A stretch of DNA of 64,000 bases from Streptomyces sp. CG4 (GTDB lineage: Bacteria > Actinomycetota > Actinomycetes > Streptomycetales > Streptomycetaceae): contig NZ_CP163525.1 of the NCBI RefSeq assembly GCF_041080655.1, positions 9,672,001 to 9,736,000 on the forward strand, given 5' to 3'. Made by a program: the position numbers and the translations under genes. Position 1 is the first letter of the stretch. Each line of letters begins with the position of its first letter. This document shows positions 34,262 through 64,000 of the stretch, piece by piece. The notes beneath the pieces were generated by a model. The model was not told the origin of the DNA, did no database searches, and worked only from the letters and a program-made list of their open reading frames with translations.

Positions 34262-34305
34262 GACGGCCGGCGCCGGGTCCGCAGAGGCCCTGGCCTGCGT
34301 GAGGG

Positions 34306-35085
34306 TCAGCCGACGTCCGGTCCCGAGCGGGCCCGGGAGCCGTAACCGTCGTCGGCCATGGGGTCGTCCAGATCTGGCATGAGGATCGGCCACAGCCCGG
34401 CGCGGGCGTGGTAGATGTTGACGATCACCAGCATCAGCAGGGTGAAGACGCCGTACTGGGCACCGTTCAGAGCCGGAACCAGATGCACCGGCAGCGTGTA
34501 CGCCATCAGGGTCCGGATCCCCGAGTCCACGAGCAGCCCGATGCCCCAGATCACCGTGGTGACCCGCCAGATCCGCCGGAAACCGGGGACCTCCTCCCAC
34601 AGTTCGTCCCAGTTCCGGCCATCCGTGGTACGCCGCTCCAGCAGCCGCCGCGAGAAACCGAACGCCAGCGGCCGCCTGCCGCGCAGCGACACGAGGAAGC
34701 CCACCCCGGCCACCGCCGTCAGCCAGCCATCCCGTACCAGCAGCAACCGTGCACTGCCCCCGACCACCGACACGACGATGCTGAGCACCAGCATGGTCGT
34801 CATGAACACACCCAGCGCATCGATCCGACGCGTCCTCGCGTACCCCACCAGGGTCGCCACGCCGGGAACCACCGCACCGGCGGTCAGCGCGATCAGATCG
34901 CTCACCCCGGCCGCCGTGAGCCCGTAGTAGAGGCCGATCGGGATGCCGAGATCCACCAGCACCGTCAGCAGCAGAGGCGGCCCTGAACTCCCGGAATCGG
35001 AGCGGTGAGAGTCACGGGGGGTCTCACCGCCGCCGACGGGGTCGTCGGACGGCTGGTCCGGGACGGTGCTTCCACGGCTGGTCAT
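34306..35085 (-). CDS. Small integral membrane protein, VC0807-like family
   Basis: 259 residues from the ATG whose complement is at 35083-35085; GGGCGGAG sits 5 bases before it, so this start is preferred over the one 27 codons upstream at 35166. The first roughly 40 residues are hydrophilic and Pro/Ser/Gly-rich. Hydrophobic segments follow: LLLTVLVDLGIPIGLYYGL, a GVSDLIALTAGAVVPG stretch, FMTTMLVLSIVVSVV, VAGVGFLVSL, VIWGIGLLVDSGI and FTLLMLVIVNIY, so about five or six membrane passes. The early Asp-Gly-Pro-Tyr-Tyr pattern and the RRIDAL segment resemble VC0807-family proteins, whose function is unknown to me. It is the only minus-strand gene seen in the window and splits the two PKS blocks. 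A role in export or self-protection is possible but nothing in the sequence shows it. Confidence 0.85.
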   Translation of the reverse strand: MTSRGSTVPDQPSDDPVGGGETPRDSHRSDSGSSGPPLLLTVLVDLGIPIGLYYGLTAAGVSDLIALTAGAVVPGVATLVGYARTRRIDALGVFMTTMLVLSIVVSVVGGSARLLLVRDGWLTAVAGVGFLVSLRGRRPLAFGFSRRLLERRTTDGRNWDELWEEVPGFRRIWRVTTVIWGIGLLVDSGIRTLMAYTLPVHLVPALNGAQYGVFTLLMLVIVNIYHARAGLWPILMPDLDDPMADDGYGSRARSGPDVG

Positions 35086-35408
35086 GTGTTCTCCGCCCGA
35101 TGGGCCGTACGGAACGATTGCCAGGCCACCCGGACGCCAACCCCTCAAGGCAGTGCGGGTCACCACGTGCCCAGCCTACGTGCCGCCCCCGCCTCGCCCC
35201 AGCGACAGCCGACTGCATCGGGCCAACCCTTTGGAATTCCCTAGAACTCCGCGACGGTTCGCTGCCCTCCGCTCTCCCGGTGCTAGCTTCGGGCGCCAGA
35301 TCCCCCCGTGCGCATGCCCTTTTCCCGCCGCGGCCGCAGGAACGAACCCTCTGCGCAGTTGTCTCGGCGTTGGAGACCTGTCACCCTCCGCTGACCCAGG
35401 AGACACCT
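35086..35408. promoter_or_regulatory. Divergent intergenic region between the membrane protein and the P450
   Basis: These 323 bases carry no convincing gene. As the only divergent gap in the window, they should hold the promoter of the minus-strand membrane protein and one for the P450 and possibly PKS-4/PKS-5. A locally AT-richer patch (CCTTTGGAATTCCCTAGAA, about 35228-35246) and TAGCTT at about 35283 are possible promoter parts, but no clear -35/-10 pair can be assigned. AGGAG at 35398-35402 is a good ribosome binding site for GTG 35409. Confidence 0.45.
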
Positions 35409-36839
35409 GTGACCGACGTTCAAACGACTCCCGAGTCGCCCGCACCGACCGAATCCATACCCAGCCCCGGTCCGATGCGAGTGAAGGAGATGCGCGAGGT
35501 CATCAGAAACGTCCCGCGCTATCTGTCCGGCCTGCGCGACAAGCACGGCCCCCTCGTCCGCGTACCCATGGGAAAGACCGACGCATTCCTCGTCAGCGAT
35601 TTCGACGTCGTGCAGGACGTCATCATCGCCTCCAGCCGGCGCTTCGACAAGGACGCCCAGAAGACCGGCCCCGGCCCCGACGACTGGGGCTCCAGCCTCG
35701 AACGCGTCCTCGGCAAGGGCCTGGTGACCAGCGTCGGCACCTACCACCGACGGCAGCGCAGGCTCATCCAGCCCGTCTTCCACCGCCAGCGCATCGCCGG
35801 ATACGGATCCGCGTTCGCCTCCATCGCCGACGACTTCTCGGCCGGGTTCAGCGACGGCCGGCGGTTCAACTTCCACGAGTCCATGTACGAGCTCGCCCTC
35901 GGCATGGTCACCCGCACCCTCTTCGATGTGTCCCTCGAAAGCGAGGCCGCCGACCGCATCCGTACCGCCTTCCCCCGCGAAGGCGGCCCGCTGCGCTGGG
36001 AGCTGAGCCCGATCGGCAAGATCCTGCTCCGCCTGCCGCTGCGTGCCAACCGCCAGTTCAAGCAGGGGCTGAAGGCTGTCGACGACATCGTCTACGGCAT
36101 GATCGAGGAACGGCGCAAGGGCTCCGGCGACGGTGAGGACCTGCTGTCCGTGCTGCTCACCGTCACCGACGCCGACACCGGTGAACACCTCACCGACCTG
36201 GAGCTGCGCGACGAGGCCATCACGTTGCTGATGGCCGGGCACGAAACCTCATCCGGCTCACTGACCTGGGCGTACTACCTGCTCGGCACCCACCCCGAGA
36301 TCCGTGAGAAGCTCCACGCCGAGATCGACGAGGTCCTCGGGGACCGGCTGCCCACCGTCGAGGACCTGCCCCGCCTGCGGTTCACCGACGCGGTGTACTC
36401 GGAGGCACTGCGCCTGTACCCGCCGGCCTGGGTGCTCGTACGGCGCGCCCTGGAGGACTACACGGCCAACGGCTACCACATCCCGCGCAACAGCGTTCTC
36501 ATGGTCAGCCCGTACGTCCTGCACCGCGACACCAGCTGGTGGCCCGAGCCGGAGCGGTTCGCCCCCCAGCGGTTCCTGCCGGAACCCGACCCGTCCGACC
36601 CGCTCACCGGCCACGCCAAGGCCCCCGGCCGCCCCAAACTGGCGTACCTGCCCTTCGGCGCCGGACCCCGCCAGTGCATCGGCAACGTCTTCGCCCAGAT
36701 GGAAGGCGTCATGGCACTGGCGACCCTCAGCAGGCACTGGGAGTTCGAGCCCGTCGGCGATCCGCCGAACCGGGTCACCAGCGACTTCACCCTCCAGCCC
36801 CGCGGCGGCCTGGAGATGGTCGCCCACCGCAGGCGCTGA
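35409..36839 (+). CDS. Cytochrome P450 monooxygenase
   Basis: 476 residues from GTG 35409, with AGGAG 6 bases upstream. Motifs: oxygen-binding I-helix AGHETS (about residues 276-281), K-helix EALR (Glu332, Arg335), heme-binding FGAGPRQCIG with Cys423. The C-helix HRRQRRLIQP also fits. There is no membrane anchor and no fused reductase domain. The Ala-Gly-His-Glu-Thr I-helix and length are more like the CYP102-heme-domain or pentalenene-oxygenase type of bacterial P450 than the roughly 400-residue macrolide P450s such as EryF or PikC. All catalytic motifs are present, so it is not a degenerate glycosyltransferase helper. It probably hydroxylates or epoxidises the polyketide using the cluster's ferredoxin and reductase (inference from location). 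It lies just upstream of PKS-4 in the same direction. Confidence 0.95.
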   Translation: MTDVQTTPESPAPTESIPSPGPMRVKEMREVIRNVPRYLSGLRDKHGPLVRVPMGKTDAFLVSDFDVVQDVIIASSRRFDKDAQKTGPGPDDWGSSLERVLGKGLVTSVGTYHRRQRRLIQPVFHRQRIAGYGSAFASIADDFSAGFSDGRRFNFHESMYELALGMVTRTLFDVSLESEAADRIRTAFPREGGPLRWELSPIGKILLRLPLRANRQFKQGLKAVDDIVYGMIEERRKGSGDGEDLLSVLLTVTDADTGEHLTDLELRDEAITLLMAGHETSSGSLTWAYYLLGTHPEIREKLHAEIDEVLGDRLPTVEDLPRLRFTDAVYSEALRLYPPAWVLVRRALEDYTANGYHIPRNSVLMVSPYVLHRDTSWWPEPERFAPQRFLPEPDPSDPLTGHAKAPGRPKLAYLPFGAGPRQCIGNVFAQMEGVMALATLSRHWEFEPVGDPPNRVTSDFTLQPRGGLEMVAHRRR

Positions 36840-36947
36840 GAGCCGCCGACGGCCGCTGACCAGGGCCGGACTAGTAGAAGTCTCCCTAGATCACGAGCCG
36901 ACCACGGGACTCACCCGCGGTCAGCCACCAGTATGAAAACGTCGTAA

Positions 36948-36995
36948 CACCGTCGATCGCATCGTCACCGTCGATCGCATCGCAACCATCGATTG
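36948..36995 (+). repeat. Direct repeats with 18-bp period upstream of PKS-4
   Basis: CACCGTCGATCGCATCG occurs perfectly at 36948-36964 and again at 36966-36982. A degenerate third copy begins at about 36984 (AACCATCGATTG). The core CGATCG is itself palindromic. The fixed spacing of nearly two helical turns would put bound proteins on the same DNA face, as in iteron-like regulator sites. No regulator gene is in the window to pair with it. Confidence 0.7.
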
Positions 36996-37065
36996 TCCCG
37001 CAGGTCGCGCGGCAGTCGGATCCGGCCGGAATGCGCGGCCAGAAAATATGCTGGATCCGTAGGGC

Positions 37066-37070
37066 GGAGG
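37066..37070 (+). promoter_or_regulatory. Ribosome binding site setting the PKS-4 start at GTG 37079
   Basis: GGAGG lies 8 bases before GTG 37079, 2 bases before GTG 37073, and inside the reading frame if ATG 37031 were used. GTG 37079 is thus the best start, and the sequence from 37031 to 37078 is probably untranslated leader. Confidence 0.65.
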
Positions 37071-37078
37071 CAGTGGCC

Positions 37079-59470
<22,392 letters not shown>

Positions 59471-59546
59471 CCCCGACCGACCCCGGACCGCTCAGGACCC
59501 GACGTCTCCGGATCCCCTCGGGGCTCCTCCTAGGAAGTGGCATCGA
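59471..59546 (+). promoter_or_regulatory. PKS-4/PKS-5 junction with palindrome over the ribosome binding site
   Basis: The 76-base gap has no gene. The ribosome binding site AGGAAG (59532-59537), 9 bases before ATG 59547, overlaps the palindrome TCCTAGGA (59528-59535), and a small CCCCTCGGGG element lies just before (59514-59523). A weak hairpin could influence PKS-5 translation, but the stems are short. Co-transcription with PKS-4 is likely. Confidence 0.4.
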
Positions 59547-62500
59547 ATGGCGAGCAACGAAGAGAAGCTGCGGGACTACCTCAAACTGGTCACGGCCGAC
59601 CTTCGTCAGACACGCAAGCGTCTGCAGGACCTTGAGGAACAGCAGCAGGAACCCGTCGCGATCGTCGCGATGGGCTGCCGCTTCCCCAACGGGGCCGACA
59701 CCCCCGAGGCTCTGTGGCGACTCCTGGCCTCCGGCACCGACGCCGTCACCCCGTTCCCGGCCGACCGCGGCTGGGATCTGGAGGCGCTCTACGACCCGGA
59801 CCCCGACCGTCCGGGCACCTCCTACGTCCGCGAGGGCGGCTTCCTCCACGAGGCGCCACTGTTCGACGCCGAGTTCTTCGAGATCTCGCCGCGCGAGGCC
59901 CAGGCCATGGACCCGCAGCAGCGGCTGCTCCTGGAAACCTCCTGGGAGACCGTCGAACGCGCGGGCATCGTCCCGGCCTCCCTGCGCGGATCGGGCACCG
60001 GCGTCTTCGTCGGCGCCATCGCCCAGGACTATCTTCCGCGCTCCCAGGACTCGCAGGCCGACCTCGGCGGCCATCTGCTCACCGGCAGCACCATCAGCGT
60101 CGCCTCCGGCCGCATCGCCTACTCCTTCGGCCTCGAAGGACCCGCGGTCACGGTCGACACGGCATGCTCGTCGTCGCTGGTGGCCCTCCACCTCGCCGTA
60201 CGGTCCCTGCGCTCCGGCGAGTGCGACCTGGCGCTCGGCGGCGGTGTGACCGTCATGTCCGGTCCCGAGATGTTCGTCGACTTCGGACGGCAGCGCGCGC
60301 TCGCCACGGACGGCCGGTGCAAGGCGTTCTCCGCCGCCGCCAACGGCTTCGGACCGGCCGAGGGCGTCGGCATGCTGCTCCTGGAACGACTCTCCGACGC
60401 CCGCCGCAACGGCCACCCCGTCCTCGCCGTGATCCGCGGCAGCGCGGTCAACCAGGACGGCGCCTCCAACGGCCTGACCGCCCCCAACGGCCCGGCGCAG
60501 GAACGTGTCATCCGCGCGGCCCTGGCCAACGCCGGACTGTCCGCAACGGACATCGACGCCATCGAGGCCCACGGCACCGGCACCCCGCTCGGCGACCCCA
60601 TCGAGGCGGAGGCGCTGCTCGCCACCTACGGCGCCGCACGGCCCGAGGATCAGCCGCTGTGGCTCGGCTCCGTGAAGTCCAACATCGGGCACACCCAGGC
60701 CGCCGCCGGCGTCGCGGGCATCATCAAGCTGGTGCTGGCCCTGCGCCACGGCCTGCTGCCCCGCACCCTGCACGCCGACGAGCCGTCCCAGCACATCGAC
60801 TGGACGGCCGCCGACCTCCGCCTGCTCACCCACGAGCAGCCCTGGCCCCGACACGAGGACCGGCCCCGCCGAGCGGCCGTGTCCTCCTTCGGCATCAGCG
60901 GTACCAACGCCCACATGATCGTCGAGGAGGCGCCCGCCCCCGGACCGCACGACGAGGCGAACGAGGCGGACAAGGAGCCCGCGAACGCCACTCCCACGGC
61001 CGGCCCGAAGCAGCCGACCGGCGCACACCCCCTGCCCTGGCTGCTCTCCGCCCGCAGCCGCGCCGCACTGGCCGCACAGGCCGCACGCCTGCTCACACAC
61101 CTCGACGACGAGCCGCACCCGGACCCGGCCCGTATCGGGCGCGCCCTCGCCACGACCCGCTCCGCCTTCGAACACAGGGCAGTGATCAGCGGCCGTACCC
61201 TCGGTGAACTGCGCACCGGCCTCACCGCCCTCGCCGCCGGCGAGTCCCACCCCCACACCGTCATGGGAGCCGTCCGGCCCGGCGGACGCCTTGCCGTCCT
61301 GTTCACCGGCCAGGGCTCACAACGGCTGGGCATGGGCCGCGAGTTGTACGAGACGTATCCCGTCTTCGCCGAGGCCTTCGACGCGGTGGATGCGGAACTG
61401 CCTTTCGGTCTGCGGGAGGTGGTCTTCGGCGAGGACGCGGAGCGGCTCAACCGGACCGAGTACGCGCAGCCCGCCCTCTTCGCCCTCGAAGTGGCCCTGT
61501 TCCGGCTGCTGGAGTCCTGGGGTGTCCGCCCGGACGTGCTGATGGGGCACTCGGTGGGCGAGCTGGCCGCCGCGCATGTGGCGGGTGTGTGGTCGCTGGC
61601 GGATGCCTGCCGTCTGGTGGTGGCGCGTGGCCGGTTGATGCAGGCGCTGCCGGAGAGCGGGGTGATGGTGGCACTCCAGGCCACCGAGGACGAGGTCCTG
61701 CCCCTGCTCGACGACCGGGTCGCCATCGCCGCCGTCAATGGTCCTCGTGCGGTGGTGATTTCGGGTGAGGCCGAGACGGTCGAGAAGATCGCGGACGGTT
61801 TCCGCGCCCGGGACCGCAAGGTGACGGCCCTGCGGGTGAGCCATGCCTTCCACTCGCCGCTGATGGAGCCGATGCTCGACGACTTCCGGACCGTCGCCGA
61901 GACCCTCGCCTACAGCGCCCCGCGCATCCCGGTGATCTCCAACGTCACCGGCCGACCCGCGGAACCCGACGAACTGACCTCCCCCGACTACTGGGTGCGC
62001 CACGTCCGCCGCCCGGTCCGCTTCGCCGACGGTGTACGGGCCCTGGAGGAACGCAAGGTCGGACGGCTGCTGGAGCTGGGTCCCGACGGCCAGCTGACGG
62101 CCCTGGCCCAGGCCTGCTTGGAGGACACCTCCCACGTCTTCGCCACCGCCCTGCGCAAGGACCGCCCGGAGCCCGAAAGCCAGCTTGCCGCACTCGCCCA
62201 GCTCCACGTCAGCGGCCTTCCGGTCCACTGGGAGACGGCCTTCCCCCAGGACGCGCCCGCGGATCCCGACCAGGACCCGGCGGGCCTGCCGACGTACGCG
62301 TTCCAGCGACGCCGCTACTGGTCCCGCGACACGGGCTCGACGCCCGGGGATCTGGGTGTGGTGGGTTTGGGTTCGGTGGGGCATCCGTTGTTGGGTGCGG
62401 CGGTGGAGTTGGCTGGTGGGGACGGTCTGTTGTTGACGGGTCGTTTGTCGTTGGTGTCGCAGGGGTGGTTGCGGGACCATGTGGTGGCGGGTGTGGTGGT

Positions 62501-64000
62501 GTTTCCGGGGACGGGGTTCCTGGAGTTGGCGTTGCGTGCGGGTGAGTTGGCGGGTTGTGAGCGGGTTGAGGATCTGACGGTTGCGGTGCCGTTGGTGGTG
62601 CCGGAGCGTGGTGGGGTCCGGGTTCAGGTGCGGGTGGGTGCGGCGGATGATGCGGGCCGGCGCACATTGGAGATCCACTCCCGTGCCGAGGACGCTCTCG
62701 ATTCCGATCCGTGGGTGCTTCATGTGACGGGTGTGCTGGCCGCCGTTTCGGATGCGTCGCCTGTGGGTTCCTTCGATTTCGGTGTGTGGCCGCCGCGGGG
62801 TGCGGTGGTGGAGTCGGTGGAGGGTGTGTACGAGCGTTTCGCGGGGCTGGGGCTGTCGTATGGTCCGGTGTTCCGGGGTCTGCGTGGTGTGTGGCGGCGT
62901 GGGGATGAGGTGTTTGCCGAGGTTGGTGTGCCGGAGGGGCATGAGGATCTGGCGGGTCGGTTTGGTGTGCATCCGGCGTTGGTGGATGCTGCGTTGCATG
63001 GGGTGATGTTCACGTCGGTGTTCGGGGACGGGCGGGTGCGGTTGCCGTTCTCGTGGGCGGGTGTGTCGTTGTGGGCGTCGGGTGCGCGTGTGTTGCGGGT
63101 GCGGTTGGTGCCGGTGGGGCCGGATGCGGTGGCGTTGGAGCTGGCGGATCCGGTGGGTGGTCTGGTGGCTTCGGTGGAGTCGCTGACCTTGCGGGAAGCG
63201 GCCGGCGAACTCGCGACGGCGGCCGGTGCGGGCCACTCCGACAACCTCTTCCAGGTCGACTGGGTGAAAGTCCCCGCCGGCGCGGGCCCCATGCCCGCCG
63301 TGCCCCGTAACGCTCTTCCGGGACCGGATGAGATGCTTCCGGCTGACGTGCTCGTACGAGTCGAACGCTCGGCCGACGACACAGCGCACGCCGCCCATGC
63401 CGCCCACGCGGTGACCACGCGGGTCCTCGGCCTCGTCGAGGAGTGGCTGTCGCAGGAGCGGTTCGAGGAGTCCCGTCTGGTGATCGTCACCGAGGGCGCC
63501 GTGGCGGCCGATGCACCGACGGCCGATCCGGCTCTGGCAGCGGTGTGGGGTCTGGTGCGGGCGGCTCGTGCGGAGACCCCGGGGCGGTTCGCGCTGCTGG
63601 ATGTGGACGGCACGGACGAGTCGTGGGCGGTCGCGTCGGCGGCGCTGGCTTCGGGCGAGCCGGAGGTGGCGGTGCGTGGCGGCATTGTCTATGCGCCCCG
63701 TCTGGGCCGGGCCGCGGCCGGTGGGGCGTTGACGCTTCCTGCTGGGGAGTCGGGGTGGCGGCTGGACATCGTGGAGAAGGGCACGCTTGACGGGCTGGCT
63801 CTGAGGCCGGTGGCGGAAGCCGAGTTGGGGGAGAGGCAGGTCCGTGTCGCCGTACGTGCGGCGGGTGTCAACTTCCGTGATGTGCTGAACGCGCTCGGTA
63901 TGTATCCCGGTGACGCGAAGGACTTCGGTCTGGAGGGTGCGGGTGTGGTGACCGAGGTTGGTCCGGGTGTGGCCGGGCTGGCTGTGGGTGACCGGGTTTT
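59547..64000 (+). CDS. Modular PKS (PKS-5), N-terminal part: KS-AT-DH-ER..., 3' end outside window
   Basis: Starts at ATG 59547 with AGGAAG upstream; the frame stays open to the last base (1,484 codons visible). Docking coiled coil at the N-terminus ([20 protein letters not shown]), complementary in type to the PKS-4 tail. KS about 59650-60925 ([17 protein letters not shown]), AT about 61285-62115 (GHSVGE, HAFH, malonyl), DH about 62375-63190 ([20 protein letters not shown]), KR structural half about 63240-63740, ER from about 63765 and cut at the window end ([20 protein letters not shown] present). The KS has [14 protein letters not shown] where all the others read F(F)GISPREA(L/V/M/A)AMDP, an unusual Gly to Glu change. 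Presumably a KR and ACP follow; a fully reducing module is expected. It should take the octanoyl-like chain from PKS-4. Confidence 0.97.
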   Translation, partial: MASNEEKLRDYLKLVTADLRQTRKRLQDLEEQQQEPVAIVAMGCRFPNGADTPEALWRLLASGTDAVTPFPADRGWDLEALYDPDPDRPGTSYVREGGFLHEAPLFDAEFFEISPREAQAMDPQQRLLLETSWETVERAGIVPASLRGSGTGVFVGAIAQDYLPRSQDSQADLGGHLLTGSTISVASGRIAYSFGLEGPAVTVDTACSSSLVALHLAVRSLRSGECDLALGGGVTVMSGPEMFVDFGRQRALATDGRCKAFSAAANGFGPAEGVGMLLLERLSDARRNGHPVLAVIRGSAVNQDGASNGLTAPNGPAQERVIRAALANAGLSATDIDAIEAHGTGTPLGDPIEAEALLATYGAARPEDQPLWLGSVKSNIGHTQAAAGVAGIIKLVLALRHGLLPRTLHADEPSQHIDWTAADLRLLTHEQPWPRHEDRPRRAAVSSFGISGTNAHMIVEEAPAPGPHDEANEADKEPANATPTAGPKQPTGAHPLPWLLSARSRAALAAQAARLLTHLDDEPHPDPARIGRALATTRSAFEHRAVISGRTLGELRTGLTALAAGESHPHTVMGAVRPGGRLAVLFTGQGSQRLGMGRELYETYPVFAEAFDAVDAELPFGLREVVFGEDAERLNRTEYAQPALFALEVALFRLLESWGVRPDVLMGHSVGELAAAHVAGVWSLADACRLVVARGRLMQALPESGVMVALQATEDEVLPLLDDRVAIAAVNGPRAVVISGEAETVEKIADGFRARDRKVTALRVSHAFHSPLMEPMLDDFRTVAETLAYSAPRIPVISNVTGRPAEPDELTSPDYWVRHVRRPVRFADGVRALEERKVGRLLELGPDGQLTALAQACLEDTSHVFATALRKDRPEPESQLAALAQLHVSGLPVHWETAFPQDAPADPDQDPAGLPTYAFQRRRYWSRDTGSTPGDLGVVGLGSVGHPLLGAAVELAGGDGLLLTGRLSLVSQGWLRDHVVAGVVVFPGTGFLELALRAGELAGCERVEDLTVAVPLVVPERGGVRVQVRVGAADDAGRRTLEIHSRAEDALDSDPWVLHVTGVLAAVSDASPVGSFDFGVWPPRGAVVESVEGVYERFAGLGLSYGPVFRGLRGVWRRGDEVFAEVGVPEGHEDLAGRFGVHPALVDAALHGVMFTSVFGDGRVRLPFSWAGVSLWASGARVLRVRLVPVGPDAVALELADPVGGLVASVESLTLREAAGELATAAGAGHSDNLFQVDWVKVPAGAGPMPAVPRNALPGPDEMLPADVLVRVERSADDTAHAAHAAHAVTTRVLGLVEEWLSQERFEESRLVIVTEGAVAADAPTADPALAAVWGLVRAARAETPGRFALLDVDGTDESWAVASAALASGEPEVAVRGGIVYAPRLGRAAAGGALTLPAGESGWRLDIVEKGTLDGLALRPVAEAELGERQVRVAVRAAGVNFRDVLNALGMYPGDAKDFGLEGAGVVTEVGPGVAGLAVGDRV
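62347..63265 (+). repeat. 919-bp DH block, copy 2 (PKS-5)
   Basis: Second copy of the block at 49242-50160. Flanks on both sides are clearly different in the two copies (AT end and linker upstream; KR structural half downstream, WVKVPAG against WVPVPIE), so the exchange boundaries are sharp. Confidence 0.95.

Larger units (their letters stand above)
36840..37078 (+). promoter_or_regulatory. Upstream region of the loading PKS (PKS-4) with direct repeats
   Basis: These 239 bases between the P450 stop and the PKS-4 start hold no gene. They are AT-richer than their surroundings around 36868-36950 (CTAGTAGAAG, GTATGAAAACGTCGTAAC) and contain the 18-base-spaced repeats listed separately. This is the largest + strand gap between PKS genes in the window and the most plausible place for a promoter driving PKS-4 and PKS-5. 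I could not assign a specific -10/-35 pair. Confidence 0.5.

Noticed and set aside
34188-34305. A clear bidirectional terminator in the convergent gap
   Set aside because: Inverted GC-rich pieces exist but I found no clean stem-loop of convincing length; only a short tandem repeat is certain.
34408-34986. Open + strand frames of about 170-190 codons opposite the membrane-protein gene
   Set aside because: Gln/Pro/Arg/His-rich composition and no ribosome binding site; the opposite frame has clear membrane segments and a good start.
35409-36839. The P450-like gene as a catalytically dead helper for the glycosyltransferase (DesVIII type)
   Set aside because: Heme Cys423, the AGHETS I-helix and the EALR motif are all present, and it is not adjacent to the glycosyltransferase.
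37031-37078. ATG 37031 as the PKS-4 start
   Set aside because: GGAGG at 37066-37070 is correctly spaced for GTG 37079, and the residues encoded from 37031 have no similarity to PKS N-termini.
59714-61207. Several shorter + strand frames across 59.7-63.8 kb, which might suggest a broken or frameshifted PKS-5
   Set aside because: The frame starting at ATG 59547 is open without interruption to base 64000 and contains every expected motif; the short frames are shadows.

Overview
This window is very GC-rich actinomycete DNA, most likely Streptomyces, with codons mostly ending in G or C. It lies inside a modular (type I) polyketide synthase gene cluster for a glycosylated, oxidised macrolactone or similar polyketide. 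About 90% of it encodes PKS proteins, all on the + strand. Both ends cut through PKS genes, inside enoylreductase (ER) domains of closely related sequence, so the cluster extends in both directions.

Layout. (1) 1-29323 holds the end of the assembly line. It comprises the C-terminal part of one PKS (PKS-1, ER-KR-ACP), a three-module PKS (PKS-2: KR module, DH-ER-KR module, KR module) and a two-module PKS ending in a thioesterase (PKS-3). (2) 29323-34187 holds five tightly packed + strand genes: a macrolide-type glycosyltransferase, a [3Fe-4S] ferredoxin, glucose-1-phosphate thymidylyltransferase (RmlA type, long form), dTDP-glucose 4,6-dehydratase (RmlB type) and a ferredoxin reductase. (3) 34306-35085 is a lone minus-strand gene for a small membrane protein resembling the VC0807 family. 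(4) 35409-36839 encodes a cytochrome P450. (5) 37079-64000 holds the start of the assembly line. It comprises a giant PKS (PKS-4, about 7,460 residues) with a decarboxylating KSQ loading module and three fully reducing modules, then PKS-5 (KS-AT-DH-ER..., truncated by the window end).

How the genes work together (inference from domain content). PKS-4 should decarboxylate malonyl-ACP to an acetyl starter and add three fully reduced malonate units, giving an octanoyl-like chain. PKS-5 adds at least one more malonate unit, with DH and ER present. Further modules must lie outside the window. PKS-1, PKS-2 and PKS-3 finish the chain, and the thioesterase releases it. Read back from the carboxyl end, the domains predict a 2-enoate with a 4-methyl branch, hydroxyls at C5, C7 and C11, and methylenes at C9 and C13. 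All ATs visible carry the malonyl-type HAFH motif except one (first module of PKS-3, YASH), which predicts methylmalonyl and the only methyl branch seen. RmlA and RmlB start a dTDP-4-keto-6-deoxyhexose for the glycosyltransferase. The ferredoxin, ferredoxin reductase and P450 look like a complete cluster-encoded hydroxylation or epoxidation system. I could not match the domain string to a named compound.

The most striking sequence feature is mosaicism. A 919-bp DH block is duplicated 13.1 kb apart with only 8 differences, all silent. Three consecutive modules share near-identical KS blocks. ER/KR blocks are shared among PKS-1, PKS-2, PKS-4 and PKS-5. These blocks alternate with more diverged stretches of different codon style.
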